64,000 bases of DNA from Bradysia coprophila. Lineage: Eukaryota; Arthropoda; Insecta; Diptera; Sciaridae. Numbering within the stretch: the stretch's first letter is position 1; each line of letters begins with the position of its first letter. The position numbers were made by a program, and so were the translations under genes. Below are positions 48,141-59,850 of this stretch, piece by piece. The notes under the pieces are model-generated. The model was given only the letters and a program-made list of their open reading frames with translations. It did no database searches and was not told the origin of the DNA. The stretch lies in the NCBI RefSeq assembly GCF_014529535.1, contig NC_050735.1, positions 1,364,001 to 1,428,000 on the forward strand. The letters run 5' to 3'.

Positions 48141-49167
48141 CCTCTTATTGAATGTATTGAATTTTACCAAAAATAACTGGAAATTACTTCAAATTTACAG
48201 AATTTGATATTCGGTAAATTCAGTAAATTCTTAGTAAATCTGCGAAAATTTTGGTAAATTTCAATGGTAAATGGATTTACCAGTAACATAGTCCTTGTGT
48301 TACATCCGAATATAAATCATACGCTGTCCTGTAACATACATAAAACGTCTGGGTCAAAGAAAATCAGAGAGTCGCAAAAATATTACTAAATCGAAGAACT
48401 TAAATAACTGATAGAAGGAGGATATCGAACAAAAATGCGAAATCAATGCTTCGAGATTTTTTTGGCATTCGCAGTCAGTCAGTCATTCAAATTCTTTGTG
48501 TTAAATATTTCGAAACTTTTTTGCATGTACACTTCTAGCGAATCATAAGCGAAATGAAAAAAAAAAAACATTTAAACCACTCATCACCGAATATGCTTAC
48601 ACATGCACACTTTTAATACAGTCATTGTCAGGTTCTACTATTGGGAATTTCATTTACGAAAATTACTGAACCTTGCCGAACGTTTTTCGGTAAATTTCGG
48701 CAATTATCAGAAATTTTGTAAATAAAATTCCCAATCACTTTGGGACCACTGGCCTCACCAAGCACAGGCTTTTAAAATCAGCAATGCTGATTCAGCATTG
48801 TCATATCTCATTTACCGTACAAAACAGCTGTTGTCTAGTGAATCAGTGTACCTGCTTTTCGTTGCTTACTTCCTCGGATATATATGCGACAAGTCTTCTA
48901 AAATAGCACTCTTTTACCATATCTCCAGACCCAGACTCAAGCACTTACCAATGCTGCGCCCCTTCGAACTTAGTCTTTCTTTGCGTTGTCTATATTTTAG
49001 TGAATAGCCACTTCGTGTCAGCTTCTTTGAGCACTTATTCATTACTTAGTCATTTACAGCCGCTTTCAAAGATTTTAATGGCGGAGCAACATCGAATTTA
49101 TTTCATTTCAAAAACAAAGTGCGACATTCAATTGTAATTCAGTATGAACAACTATTATTACAGGAAT

Positions 49168-49350
49168 CGTCAGTGAAATTTAGACATGATTTTGTTTCAG
49201 CTGATCCATTCATAAAAACAAAAGTGTTCATACGTCTTTAAACGGTTTTACCACGTCTAACAGTTTCACTCATATAAAGACGTCAGCACTTTGATTTGAA
49301 TGAGTGGACCAGCTGAAAAACAGCTGAATCATATCTAAATTTCACTGACG
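49168..49350. mobile_element. Hairpin MITE (CAGTGAAATTTAGA family), copy 3
   Basis: It has perfect 17-bp ends, CGTCAGTGAAATTTAGA and TCTAAATTTCACTGACG. It is the best-preserved copy of the family and lies 55 bp beyond the odorant receptor stop codon, probably within its 3'-UTR. Confidence 0.8.
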
Positions 49351-49404
49351 TCGACCGTACAGCAAATTAATGTAAAAAACAATAGGATGATTTGGTCCGC
49401 CTGA

Positions 49405-50877
49405 TTATTTAAAATTGTTTAAGATGTTGAACATGCTGTAAGCTGATTTAAGGATCTGAAATTAAAATTTTCACTAAATTAATAGATTTTATCAGATGTG
49501 AATCTAAATTGAATTGAGAAGTGGACCAATGTGTTAATGATCTGATTGCTTCATGTCTGTAGAATAGTATTTACCCCCAGGGTAGTCCGATGATAATTGT
49601 GCTGAAAATCGTAAATGTTTCGACATACCCGAGTAAACGTTTCCAAGCTGAGTGGAAATATCTTGAAGACGAGTATCTCATATGGACGTATCAATATCTC
49701 ACCAAAAATGAGAACGGATTTCTTGGTTGATTGTGGCATTTCAATCCAATTCGATTTGAACAGGCAGTAAGTGAAACGGTCACTCGACATCTTAATTTCA
49801 TTGCCGAAATACGTTAGCATAAATACGTCGAAAACACTGTACAGAAGTATGGCTAATAGAACCAATTGCGCAGAGACATTTGTAGAGCGATGCTGCCAAC
49901 AAAAATACACATTAAATTACAATATTGGTAACGATACCGTGTACACAGGTGACCTTACAAACGCTACTAGACAGTAAAGTGAACCACAAATGCCGACACC
50001 ACTCGTAACAAATGAAGTGATGAATATTCGGCTGAAAAAGACCCTCAATTGATCTGCAATCCTTTTTAAAAGAAATAAGACCCGTCAAACTGTAGCGTAG
50101 CGTTACTTTCAGCTAAGGTGATGATTTATTTAATTACTTCCTAGAATTGGCATGGGTCCTGATTGCAGCTGTGAGGTCTTCACTGTAAAACCTATTTTTT
50201 TCAGTCGACGAAAGATTTTGTTTTAACGCACAATTACCGATGTTTGCAACTTGGTGTTCGAATAACTTGTATCGCAGGGCATAAGAGTACAGTAGGTACC
50301 ACATTAACACATTAAAGATCATTCCGTTCATCGCTGGAACCATTGCAAATAATGTGAGATACACATATGCAATCCAAAATGCAAATTCATCATTTTTATG
50401 ATCAAGCGGAAACGCAATATCGAAGAAAAGAGCTTTTTCACCGGCGAGAAAAGGCGAAATGATGACAGCGTGAAAACAAGTGAAGCAACTGACTGTTATC
50501 AGAACAGTTATAAATGTGGTAAAGTTCTTCATTTTATCGGTGACCATAGTGAAGCTCTTATGATCAGTTGTTGTGTAAATACAAACTGCATTCAATAAAT
50601 GCAGAATTTCAGCACCCTTCCAAATCAAAAAATTTAATTTCACTCGAAGAACGAATGCCGCTAACCCCGATTGGGCTAAAAATATTCCAACTTCAATGCT
50701 ACCGCTTTTACACGCACCGACCGAAAATGATATGAATACACTAAAAAAGCCCAATGAATAGATCCACTTAAAAAGCCTTTCTTTGGCCGTGGCCGTCCGG
50801 TCACGTTGCCACAATCCGAATTTATAAAGCAAAGAAACAATCAACTGAACGTTACTATGCACTTCAATGCGATACAT
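49405..50877 (-). CDS. Odorant receptor (insect 7tm_6 family)
   Basis: Coding exons on the minus strand are 50877-50138, 50061-49959, 49892-49629 and 49455-49405. All are GT-AG with matching phases, giving 385 aa, a typical length. Such receptors are seven-helix, inverted-topology cation channels working with Orco in olfactory neurons. Family marks are a start region leading to KFGLWQ, FPLDHKNDEFAFWIAYVYL, DLTAAIRTH, the TM6-TM7 block ending YFGNEI, CLFKSNW, and the C-terminal QSTKKSV...FPLSLETFTR joined to ILKSAYSMFNIL. Introns 2 (66 nt) and 3 (173 nt) are needed: without them the frame meets a TAA or runs into an atypical tail. The frame is open upstream to an ATG at 51000 (41 more residues), but the 50877 start fits receptor length better. 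Subfamily is not determined. Confidence 0.9.
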
Positions 50878-51138
50878 TCTTTGTGTTGTTGCACTCACGG
50901 TCGATTTGCAATTCAATACGACACTTAAAGAGGAACAGTATTGCAGGCCGTTTGAAAAACGTGTCGTCCTTTTAACGAACGTAATTAATAATTGAGACAT
51001 TAATTACAAGATGGATGACAACTTCAATCGCATGTTACCACCCACGTCATTGTTGTATTGATTTGAAAAATGAAAACTAATTCGAGGTGAAACAGCGAAA
51101 TCGTTTGTTGTCTTTCAAAATTATTAAAACAGTGGACA

Positions 51139-51335
51139 TCAGTGAAATTTAGATAGGAATTTGCTTCAGCTTGTCCAAGTCCATGTCCACTCATGCAAAC
51201 AAAATTGCATAATACTTGTTTATACAAGTAGAATGGTTAAAGGTTCGCGTAGTGGTACAATTATCAATTATCAATTTTGTTTGAATAAGTGGATCAGCTG
51301 AAAGACAGCTGAAGCAATTTCCTATACAAATGGTG
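51139..51335. mobile_element. Hairpin MITE (CAGTGAAATTTAGA family), copy 4
   Basis: It starts CAGTGAAATTTAGATAGGAA, contains CACTCATGCAAACAAAATTG and ends in a decayed right arm after GATCAGCTGAAAGACAGCTG. It lies just upstream of the odorant receptor. Confidence 0.65.
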
Positions 51336-54300
51336 TGATGTGCTGCACCAAACCGGATTCTAACCTGTCACATTAGGATGTTCATCTGTTATCGATAACG
51401 ATGACAAAAATAATGACAAACTCTTAGTAATATGGTCCTTTATATAGTAAAGCACATGTTAAAAAATTGAAGTACAAGATTTGAAATCAACAGATTAAAA
51501 ATACTTTCATCGATGGAAGTAATAGATCCGATAGTAATACTGGTCATATGCTTACCGTCTGTAACAAATTTACACTTATTTTTTAGAAAAGTCTGGCACC
51601 ACATAAAAGTAGCGTGCGCGTATATCTGTCAAAACATTCAGAAAATGAAGTCTAGATTTTCAGTTGTTAACGAAATGTGACAATAGCGCTGCTTCTACCA
51701 CGAAACCTCATTTTTCCAACGTCACAAAAACTCCAAATATCGAATGAATTAAACGAATGATTTTCATATAAAAATCAGTAAATTGAACGCAGTTAACGTC
51801 AATTGATTGAGGTTAAGGACTACTTGACGAAAAATTAAGTGGGGTTACGTTGACAAGTACCGTATAATGAAAATGATCTATATAGATCATCTTCAAGTTA
51901 CGGTACTTTCAAACGTAACCTCAGATTAGTTTCGTTGTATTTTAAGTATTTAACCCAAACTTTTATGTCAAAAGCTGCCATTTGAGTACTAAATTTAAAA
52001 TCCTGTGTAACAAAGAGAACGAACAATAGGCGGTGGTTCAAAATTTCTCGTTCAAATGAAATTATTTTTAACGTCAGTTCTTGGCAGTTCTTAACATGGA
52101 CGGCATTTCAAAGTGCCTTGAAGATGATCTATATTCAAGTCGTATATATCTGCGTGTACATTTGACTTGTGTTTGTACGAAAGAAATGCAAAGCATATTC
52201 TGATACTACCGGGCCTCAAAATATTTTGTAATGCTGGAAGCAGTGCTATGCAATAGCTCAAAACTTAACAAATGACGTTTGTAGCCGCGATAAGGAAAAA
52301 TCTTAAATAATTCCATGATAATCCCTGGAAGTCGGTGACCCCTAGTGTCTCCGGTGCTGTTCATTAAGTGATATGCATCAAAACACCGAAAAATTTGACT
52401 AAATTGGGCAGTGTAAAACTTCATAACTACATGAGTAGCGTCGACATTAACATTAGATTTCTAAATCGAAAGTTTGAAGGCAACAAACCCTAATGATGAA
52501 CAACATCGACGACCAATTGCGTTACACTTTATTCTTCATTACAGATCTGAACACGAGAAAAAAATTCTGTCGACACACGTCTAACTATTAGTTAGTAACT
52601 AACTGTGAGCTAAAGATTTGTACAACTGATGTTAATATTATATGTTACAAATAAAAACGTCGCGTTAACACCATGAAATACACAAACAACAAAGCAAAAT
52701 ACAAAGCATTTCTATCACATTGTTACACATCCTTCAAGGTTAAACTTAAATGTATAGAAAAAGAATAAGAATAAAGACGAAACCGAAAATACGCGATACA
52801 AAGCCGAACGAGTTGATCGTTCGATGTGCATCACACTACTCGTTGATACGGAGAGTAAGCTCCGCCTTCGTATCAAATTTCTCTCTTTGACGAATATTTA
52901 ACATAAACAAACTCCACCATTAAGCAAAACATCGTCTGAATCCCTAGACCTGTTTACAAGGTCTGCTGAGAGAGAACTAAAAAAGTGTGGTTTCCGATAA
53001 CTTTTGGCGCGTGATATTCAGTGTTTTCATGGTGAGGCGAGTGTAAAAATATATCTTTTGTTTTTTGTAGAGAAAAAGTAAAAATATATCTGTGTCTGTA
53101 CACACAAAAAAACAGGCATTTCGATGATCATTTTACTATAAATCAGAGCCTATATTTGGGTGAAATTGGGTAAAATTTACTATAAATTTGCCAAAAATTC
53201 GGTAAATCAAAAGATCATTTCCTTACATTTTATAGAAATGTTAGAGAAACTTGACGCAAAATTGGTGAAATTTAGAGAAACCGATTTCTCGAATATGGAT
53301 ACTCTGCTATAACGTTCTGTAACTGCAACGTAAAATAAAAAAAGGATTATGAACAGAGTTAATCTGCACGCTATGCACTCGTTTCCTTCAATATACATAC
53401 CGACATTAAATATTCAATTTGTTCGATTATATCAGTGGATGTCCTCATGGATCCTTAGCCTAGATTTACAATGATACTCACATGTCGTAGCGGTGACAGG
53501 CCTAGAGTACTTTTTTTTATTGCGAAAAGAATGTTCATTAATTCAAAATTAACTGTAACACGAAGACTTTATTAGATTTTATTTTACAAATAACAAATTT
53601 ATAAATCTATCGAAATATAATAATGTCAACAGGCATGGTGAATGGTGTATGGAGGTATTAAATAACTAAATCAGAGACAACATCCCGTTAACAGTTAAAT
53701 AAAATTACAGCTTCCAAATGATTAACTTGATTAGAGGCCTCAGGCCAAATCAAGAATCTAGCAGCAGGATTCGTAAGTCAACAATAATAGTCTGCTGGAT
53801 CGTAAGTATTTTAGGAACTTAATACTCAATCTGGTTATAAAGTAAATAGCTAAGATTGAGAACATTTCCTCTGTTCTATTTGTTATCAATTAAGAGATGT
53901 ACTCTAATTAACTTGACTCTAGCCAACTTAATTAGATACAGTTCTTAACAAAGTCGGAATTTTCCACAGTGTAGGAAAATTGCAATTTTTACCTAAACAT
54001 TTTTTTGCAAATAAAATCTAGAATACAGGTGTTCTAGATGGTTCCGAACCAGAAACGAAAGATTACGTTTTAAGTCAAGTAGTGAGAAGCGTTGTCTGTA
54101 TGGAGGATGCCTGTCCCACTTAACCGAAGAATGTGAAATTGTGATCGACACGAGACTCATCACATTTTTTGCCTTTAGTTTAATTATAACGAGTAAAGTG
54201 ATGCAGTGCTGAGCTTTGAAGTACATAATAATGTGTCCACTTTTCCAATTTTTTGTGTGTCTCTACATAGCATTGCTCCTAGCATTAACACTCGTATGTC

Positions 54301-55078
54301 ATATGGCCCTATCCTAAAACGTATAAAAACTTTGTGCAAAAGAGATGCAAGATTTTGAGAGAATAAACATATGAAATTCTGTCACAAAATCGTGCATGTC
54401 TTCTGCACTAAGTTTTTTTAAATGCAGTATTGTGACATCATGGGTCAGAATGGCTCAGTGCTTACGTACTAGCCTACCACCTAAATGATCTAGATCAGAT
54501 TCATGTGTCAGACAGTCCACATGGAATTTTTCTAGCGATTATATTAAATTGGTAACGCTTCGTAATTTAGGCAGTTGCATAGTATGCCTGGTGGCTGCAA
54601 CGATGGACATACTGAACGACTCGTACGTAACCCAAATACGATGAATTCAAACAAAATCAAAACAAATCAAATAAATATTTTGGAGAAACTTGTGCAGATT
54701 ACATAAATTTACACAATCTACATAGGTTTCTCCAAGGAAGATAAGCTATCACCAACAAACCAAATTTTCCTTTAAAAGTAACAAAAAATAAGATTTTGTT
54801 TCAGAGAAGTCATCAAAAAACGAATATTTTTCCGACTAAATGTAGGCTACAAATTTGCAAAGGGTCAATTCAAGTTAATGCTAGGAGCTGTCAGGACCGG
54901 ACTGGCTACCTATTGGCTCTTCGAGAAACCTGCACAACAATTTTCAAGACCAATTTCCGATCGTCGGTAATGGCCAGTCCGGGCCTGAGAGCAGTGCCAT
55001 GGTCTTTCCTATTTCTAATATGCTTTCAATTTAAGTAATTTGATGCTTGAATTTCTTTAGATTCAAGATCTTACAAAT
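51336..55078. other. Gene-free spacer upstream of the odorant receptor
   Basis: It contains a repeat copy at about 51350-51570 (AACCTGTCAC...CCGTCTGTAAC), the MITE at 51880-52136, a small palindrome at about 52847-52890 (TTGATACG/CGTATCAA), and a GGACCGGACTGGC / GCCAGTCCGGGCC inverted pair near 54.89-54.99 kb. I see no exon. Confidence 0.45.
51880..52136. mobile_element. 257-bp MITE with TATAGATCATCTTCAAG ends
   Basis: Inverted ends TATAGATCATCTTCAAG and CTTGAAGATGATCTATA. The inner TACGGTACTTTCAAACGTAA region matches the sequence beside the TIR element at 14.2-15.0 kb, of which this is an uninterrupted relative. A third partial copy lies near 15.5 kb. Confidence 0.7.
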
Positions 55079-57733
55079 TTAACACCATAAATCACGAGCT
55101 GATGTTTTCTCGTTCAAATTCTTTAGATAATACAAATCCATTTGCATTTTATGGTACTGATCAAGAACACTGTGATAGATCTGAAATGGAAGAACACTGA
55201 TAGATAGCTGAATTATTATTGTTTCTTAACGTTGTAACATTTCTATGCGAATAGTTTTACACTTTTGCGCTCACAAAATATCAAAGGTTTTCTATTCGTA
55301 CCTTTGACTCACAATCGAGCCGCCATTGTAGTCGGTCCAAATTACTTTTCAAATCGATTTGCATCCGCTGGAATCGCTTGATTTCCTTCGTTAGTTCACT
55401 CTGAAACAAACTTGTGCTGTGAAGTTTCCATTAAATAAATTTGAGCGGAAAGGAAGACGTAGATGTAAATTCTTCATTTAGAAAATTGTGCCAGATAAAA
55501 CCAAATACCTTTCCGGTAACAGGCTTATGTAATTTTTATAAAACTAATAGGAAAAATCCAGTGAATAGTTTTGGTATTCTCTTCTATATTTTCCGAAATT
55601 TCCCAACATTTTCCTGCATTTTTCTAAGAAAAGAAAAATTTAGAAAATTAAGAAAAATATGGAAAAATCTAGGAAAATGTTGGTACATGTTTTCCCAAAA
55701 ATAGTCTCTTGTCTAGAGAAAAAAAAAATCCGAAGAACCATCACTTACTTGAGATTTGAGATTTTTTCTAGGCATGATTTGGCAGGCTGCTCTACCTAAT
55801 TAAACATAATATCTTCTTACCTTTGATATGCAATTGTAGTCAATCAACAAATCTCTCATATGTATATTGCAATCTGCTAAAGACAAGTTCATTACATGAT
55901 TATAACTGCCACGAAACCCAAGAAATGATTTTACCTTTTCCACATACTTCAATATGCTTCAGAGACTGTGACAAATTTTTCAATTTTTCTTTCGATTCAC
56001 ACACCTACACGAATACAGAGAGATATTAATTCTGATTAAACTGACCCATAAATTACCCGTATATGTAATGGACTAACTAACTTGTTTCGCCAGTGTGTCA
56101 TTGAAATAACTTTGTTTCGTTATTGCAGCATCGTACTTCGAAATAGGATTTTTCTTATTTTCATCCACTTCTATACAAAATTCGTTCAATTTTTGTTTGA
56201 GTTCTCCATATTCTGATTGAATTGTATTTCTTGAATAAACAGGAAAGGAGAACACATTACACGATACAGCTTTCATTGAAAGAAATTGAATTGACCAAGT
56301 TTTTACAAAAATAAAATTTCTCAAAATGTTTTCGTTAAAATCTGATGAGTTTGTTTTTTTGTTCTGATTTGTTCTTCAAAAAAGTTACTATTGTTCCGTA
56401 TTAAATGACGCCTTTAAATTTAGAACAAAATGATTTCCTTTATGTAGGTGGAACTATAGTTACCGAGGGGGAAAAGTTGGAAATTTTGACATTTTCTATT
56501 TTTTCCCCGAGGCCACAATGTTTTTCACAATATTAACTCCCGAAAGGAAAGGTCTGCGTTGTAAAATAGTACATTTCGCACCTAGGACTAAAAGTCTTTT
56601 TTAGCGTGTGAGAAGTTTCGGACGGAGAAAAAGTGCGCCCAATATGAAAAATACTATTCGTACCACGGACTCAAAGTCTTTTTTAGCGTATTCGATTCCA
56701 GACCTCGCCTTCGGCTCTGTCTGGAAACTTCTCACACGCTAAAAAAGACTTTTAGTCCTAGGTACGAAATGTACTATTTCGAAATTGCTATTCGCACTTC
56801 GTGAAATTAGTCTTTATTTGACTAATTGTACATTGTGCGAATAGTGAAATAAAATGAAATCGAAATAGTCGGAATGCGATTAGTCTTTATTACACTACTC
56901 GCACTTTTTTTTCTAGATTGAAAAGCTTTTTATGACGTAATTAATTAAGCTAACGTTGACCTAAATCATTAAATGTAACCTTAACACCTGTTTTGACATT
57001 TTGTAAAGCGAAGCTTCGCTCTCTTCTACAAGTATTTTTGTAGTAGTTTTGTAATAATGTTACCTTTTTACACAGCGTCCCTGCTACAAGGAAGTGATAA
57101 TTTCCTTCACAAATTGTTTGTAGATGAGAGTGATGCTTACTTTTACAAAATGTTAAAGTAGCATTGATTTCATTAATAAAAAGTTTTTCAGTCTCTAGTA
57201 AAAAAGTGCGAATATTGCAATACATTAGTCTAATCGCACTAAGTGCCATTTGTCCTTATCTCACTGTTGGCACTTTGTGAGATTAGTCCTTATTTCGCCA
57301 ATACCTACGAATATTGATCGTTCATAATTAAATGAATCTCGATCACTTCAATGTTCTGTCGCACACAAATTCGAAAAGAGAAAGAATTCTGTGTGCTCGT
57401 GCAATCAGATTGGACGGACATACCATTCGCTTACTTGGAATATATTGTAACATCCAGTTTTGGTCTGTAAACCTTTCAATCTAATATCTTCCCAGTAGCA
57501 AAAAGTATCGAACAGAAACTAAATAAATTTTAATTTTTGTAAGATCAATTTCACCTTTTCTGCTTTTCCCTGTCTAGTTGTATTTTCAGGTCATCCATGT
57601 CACCTTTACAACGATTGACTTTATTTTGATGTTGACCAATGCACTGATTTGTATTCTGACAATGCGATGCTGTTGATGAATTCGACTCTTTGATTATCGT
57701 TCCTTCGCGTATTTTCATCACTTTACCACTCAT
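55079..57733 (-). CDS. Unrecognised coiled-coil protein
   Basis: Coding exons on the minus strand are 57733-57555, 56229-56082, 56004-55935, 55876-55821, 55400-55302 and 55180-55079. Every junction is GT-AG and all phases agree, giving 217 aa. The multi-exon agreement is the main evidence that it is real. I recognise no domain. The protein is rich in Lys, Glu, Gln, Asn and Leu with heptad-like spacing (LKIQLDREKQKR, GELKQKLNEF, KEKLKNLSQSLKHIE, ELTKEIKRFQRMQIDL), so an extended coiled coil is expected; several cysteines are scattered through it. No clear signal peptide or membrane span is seen. The frame is open upstream of 57733 but without another ATG nearby; a non-coding first exon is proposed at about 59091-59120. 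It stands head to head with the Cab45 gene. Confidence 0.7.
56574..56779. repeat. 56-bp-arm inverted repeat inside an intron
   Basis: Arms 56574-56629 and 56724-56779 (AAATAGTACATTTCG ... CGAAATGTACTATTT) are almost perfect reverse complements. The loop holds CTCGCCTTCGGCTCTG, a GC-rich mini-palindrome. It lies in the 1.3-kb intron of the coiled-coil gene. Confidence 0.85.
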
Positions 57734-58076
57734 TTCTTTCCGTTTATTGAACCAAAGAAAAATTGGGCGAATAACAAAATGTTTCCAAATTTTCGCAGAT
57801 GTGAATAAAGCACTGAGCTTTCCACAAATGAATGGTCCTTTGAAATCGGAAAATAATATTGTTACCAATATGACTATTGATTTAACAAAACCATTTTGTT
57901 TATTTTGGTTTTTGTTTCCGTTTACACTTTTTTTTAAACCATTTTGTCAATACCAGTTCGTGTGTACAATATGGAATGAGGATTTTTTATGTTAGTCGGG
58001 ATTATTTTCAAACAAATAGTCTGTACGAATTCCAAAAATTTGTTCAACACTACCCATTCTATATTAATCCTACTAC

Positions 58077-58480
58077 AGCCCGAAATAGGTCAACTGGTTT
58101 GGTTAAAAATTAGTTTGACATAAAAGAATCTGGCCTGAACCTTCTTTCTGAATACTGAATGGTCTTAGGTAAAGTTGTAGGTGACCTGAGTTTCTCATAC
58201 AAATTTTTCAGGTGATAGGTTTCGTGAAGTTGAATCTTGAAAATTCAAGAAATTCATGAAAATTCGGATCAAGAATTTTGATTTAAATTCCTAAAACTCT
58301 CGAAATTTCCCGAAATTCCTGAAAATATGCCCTGGTTTCAAGTCAAGTAAAGCCTGATTATCATATTCAGGTTTCATTTCAAAGGTCAGATCTAAAAATC
58401 GCCTGTAATCGGTTCAGATCAAAAACAGGTCCAGGTGTTTCCACGTCACAATCAGGTAAATCAGGTTTTGGGCTTTAACC
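58077..58480. repeat. Degenerate AGGT/AATTC repeat block
   Basis: About 400 bp of short related words (CAGGTTT, GAAATTCAAGAAATTC, CCTGA) are bounded by weakly inverted CAGCCCGAAATAGGTC and CAGGTTTTGGGCTTTA. The layout resembles the element at 36804-37094, but no target duplication could be defined. Confidence 0.45.
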
Positions 58481-59090
58481 TGCGTATACAAATGAATGCC
58501 CTAATGATATGGGTGACAGGATAGAACCACCTTATTCGACAGCCTTATCGGCAGTCGTTACATCTATGCATAGACAATATTTGAATGACATAACCTGACT
58601 AAATCACGCAAATAACATCGATGAAATTTACTCAAAATATCGGTGGCATGCTCAGCCATAGTAAAGGGAAGTAATACAATACAACCGAAGGACATTTTTA
58701 CAATAAAACTAATATGACGACAGGATTCATTGAGTAAAGAATATTGAGGAAATCACTTGGGAAATAGCGACAATGTGTAAATTTTACCGCTAACTTTCCT
58801 TGAAATTTTTTTCAGACAGAGAGGTTTAGAGGTGTATAATGGTAAACTATGCTCATATAGCGTGAGCCAAAAGTTTTCTATTAAGGCTAGGTACTCACGA
58901 GTAATAAGTAACGTGAATAAGCATGCAACCCCCCATCACGATTTGTTTGGTAATGTGAAAAACTTGAAAACAAATCTATATATCAAACGGCAAGAAGAAT
59001 GAAAAGAATGTGAAAATACTATCTCACTATACGAGATACTCGTACCACTATCGTTCATAACCAAACAATAGCGGTGCTAACGACACATAC

Positions 59091-59149
59091 CTCAAAATCT
59101 TGCGCTTTATCTGAAACGGCTGTATTCGGTTCAGCTTTCTTTATTTATA
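59091..59149 (-). promoter_or_regulatory. Candidate promoter and non-coding first exon of the coiled-coil gene
   Basis: On the minus strand TATAAATAA (59149-59141) is followed about 35 nt later by an initiator-like TTCAGAT, then about 25 nt ending TTTTGAG with a strong donor GTATGT at 59090. Joining it to the coding exon near 57740 needs an intron of about 1.35 kb. Motif-based only. Confidence 0.4.
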
Positions 59150-59850
59150 AAGTGTGAACCAATCACACTGTGATGTTGTTAAATAACGTTTTATAGCTTA
59201 CGCTCATTTCTATCAATTTTATGTACACATATTCGACAATGGTTATTTTTCTTGTCAGAGCGCACACATATAGTGCTCATGCTGTGTTTCGTTCATATAT
59301 ACGGAGGGAGAATAACATTCACTTTTCAAAGGTGGGGAAATGTTTTCCGAAAAAAAGGTGAAGTGAAGGTATCGCTATGGAATTCAGTTACTAAACAGTT
59401 GGTGTTCGTATTGAAGTTCGTTGGACAGTGTGCGGAAGGTTAGATAATCGCGTAAATTCATATTTTATTGTCGAATTGATTTATTAATTGAAATGGAAAT
59501 GTGTTCACAATTTGTTGACGATAGTAATGCACAAACCGAAGGCAGATTGTAACCGGGAATAATGGGATGTTAACGACGTTGGCGAAAAATCAATGATCCA
59601 CTTTCTCAATGCATATATATATATAGCACAATAAAGACATTAACAATGTAGTTAACAGACAATTGGAAGATAGATACATGAAATAAAATGAATCGAAACG
59701 TATGGTAATAAAGGAAAAAGTGTGCGCAAAACAATTAAATTTGCACTGTGACCATACATTACAATAAATTGAAGAAATTACTTCCAGTGTTATGTTCACC
59801 ATGCCAACATATTGTCAAATCACATAAAAATTTAAACGCACGGTACAACT

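Larger units (their letters stand above)
46620..49404. other. Spacer between moody and the odorant receptor
   Basis: It contains a repeat with AACCTGTTACAGACGG ends (about 47480-47700), a fold-back element at 47735-48140, degenerate GGTAAATTT-type runs at 48.15-48.28 and 48.65-48.73 kb, and a hairpin MITE at 49168-49350. The 98-codon minus-strand frame at 47689-47985 overlaps the fold-back arms and is not credible as a gene. Confidence 0.5.

Noticed and set aside
49551..49628. C-terminal extension of the odorant receptor read without splicing
   Set aside because: The tail is unlike the family, whereas a 173-nt intron from 49628 leads to a typical receptor C-terminus at 49455-49405.
49905..49920. 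In-frame stop suggesting an odorant receptor pseudogene
   Set aside because: It falls in a 66-nt, frame-preserving intron with strong splice sites; removing it restores normal family spacing.
57734..57868. N-terminal extension of the coiled-coil protein
   Set aside because: No ATG in the extension; the first ATG in frame with good context is at 57733.
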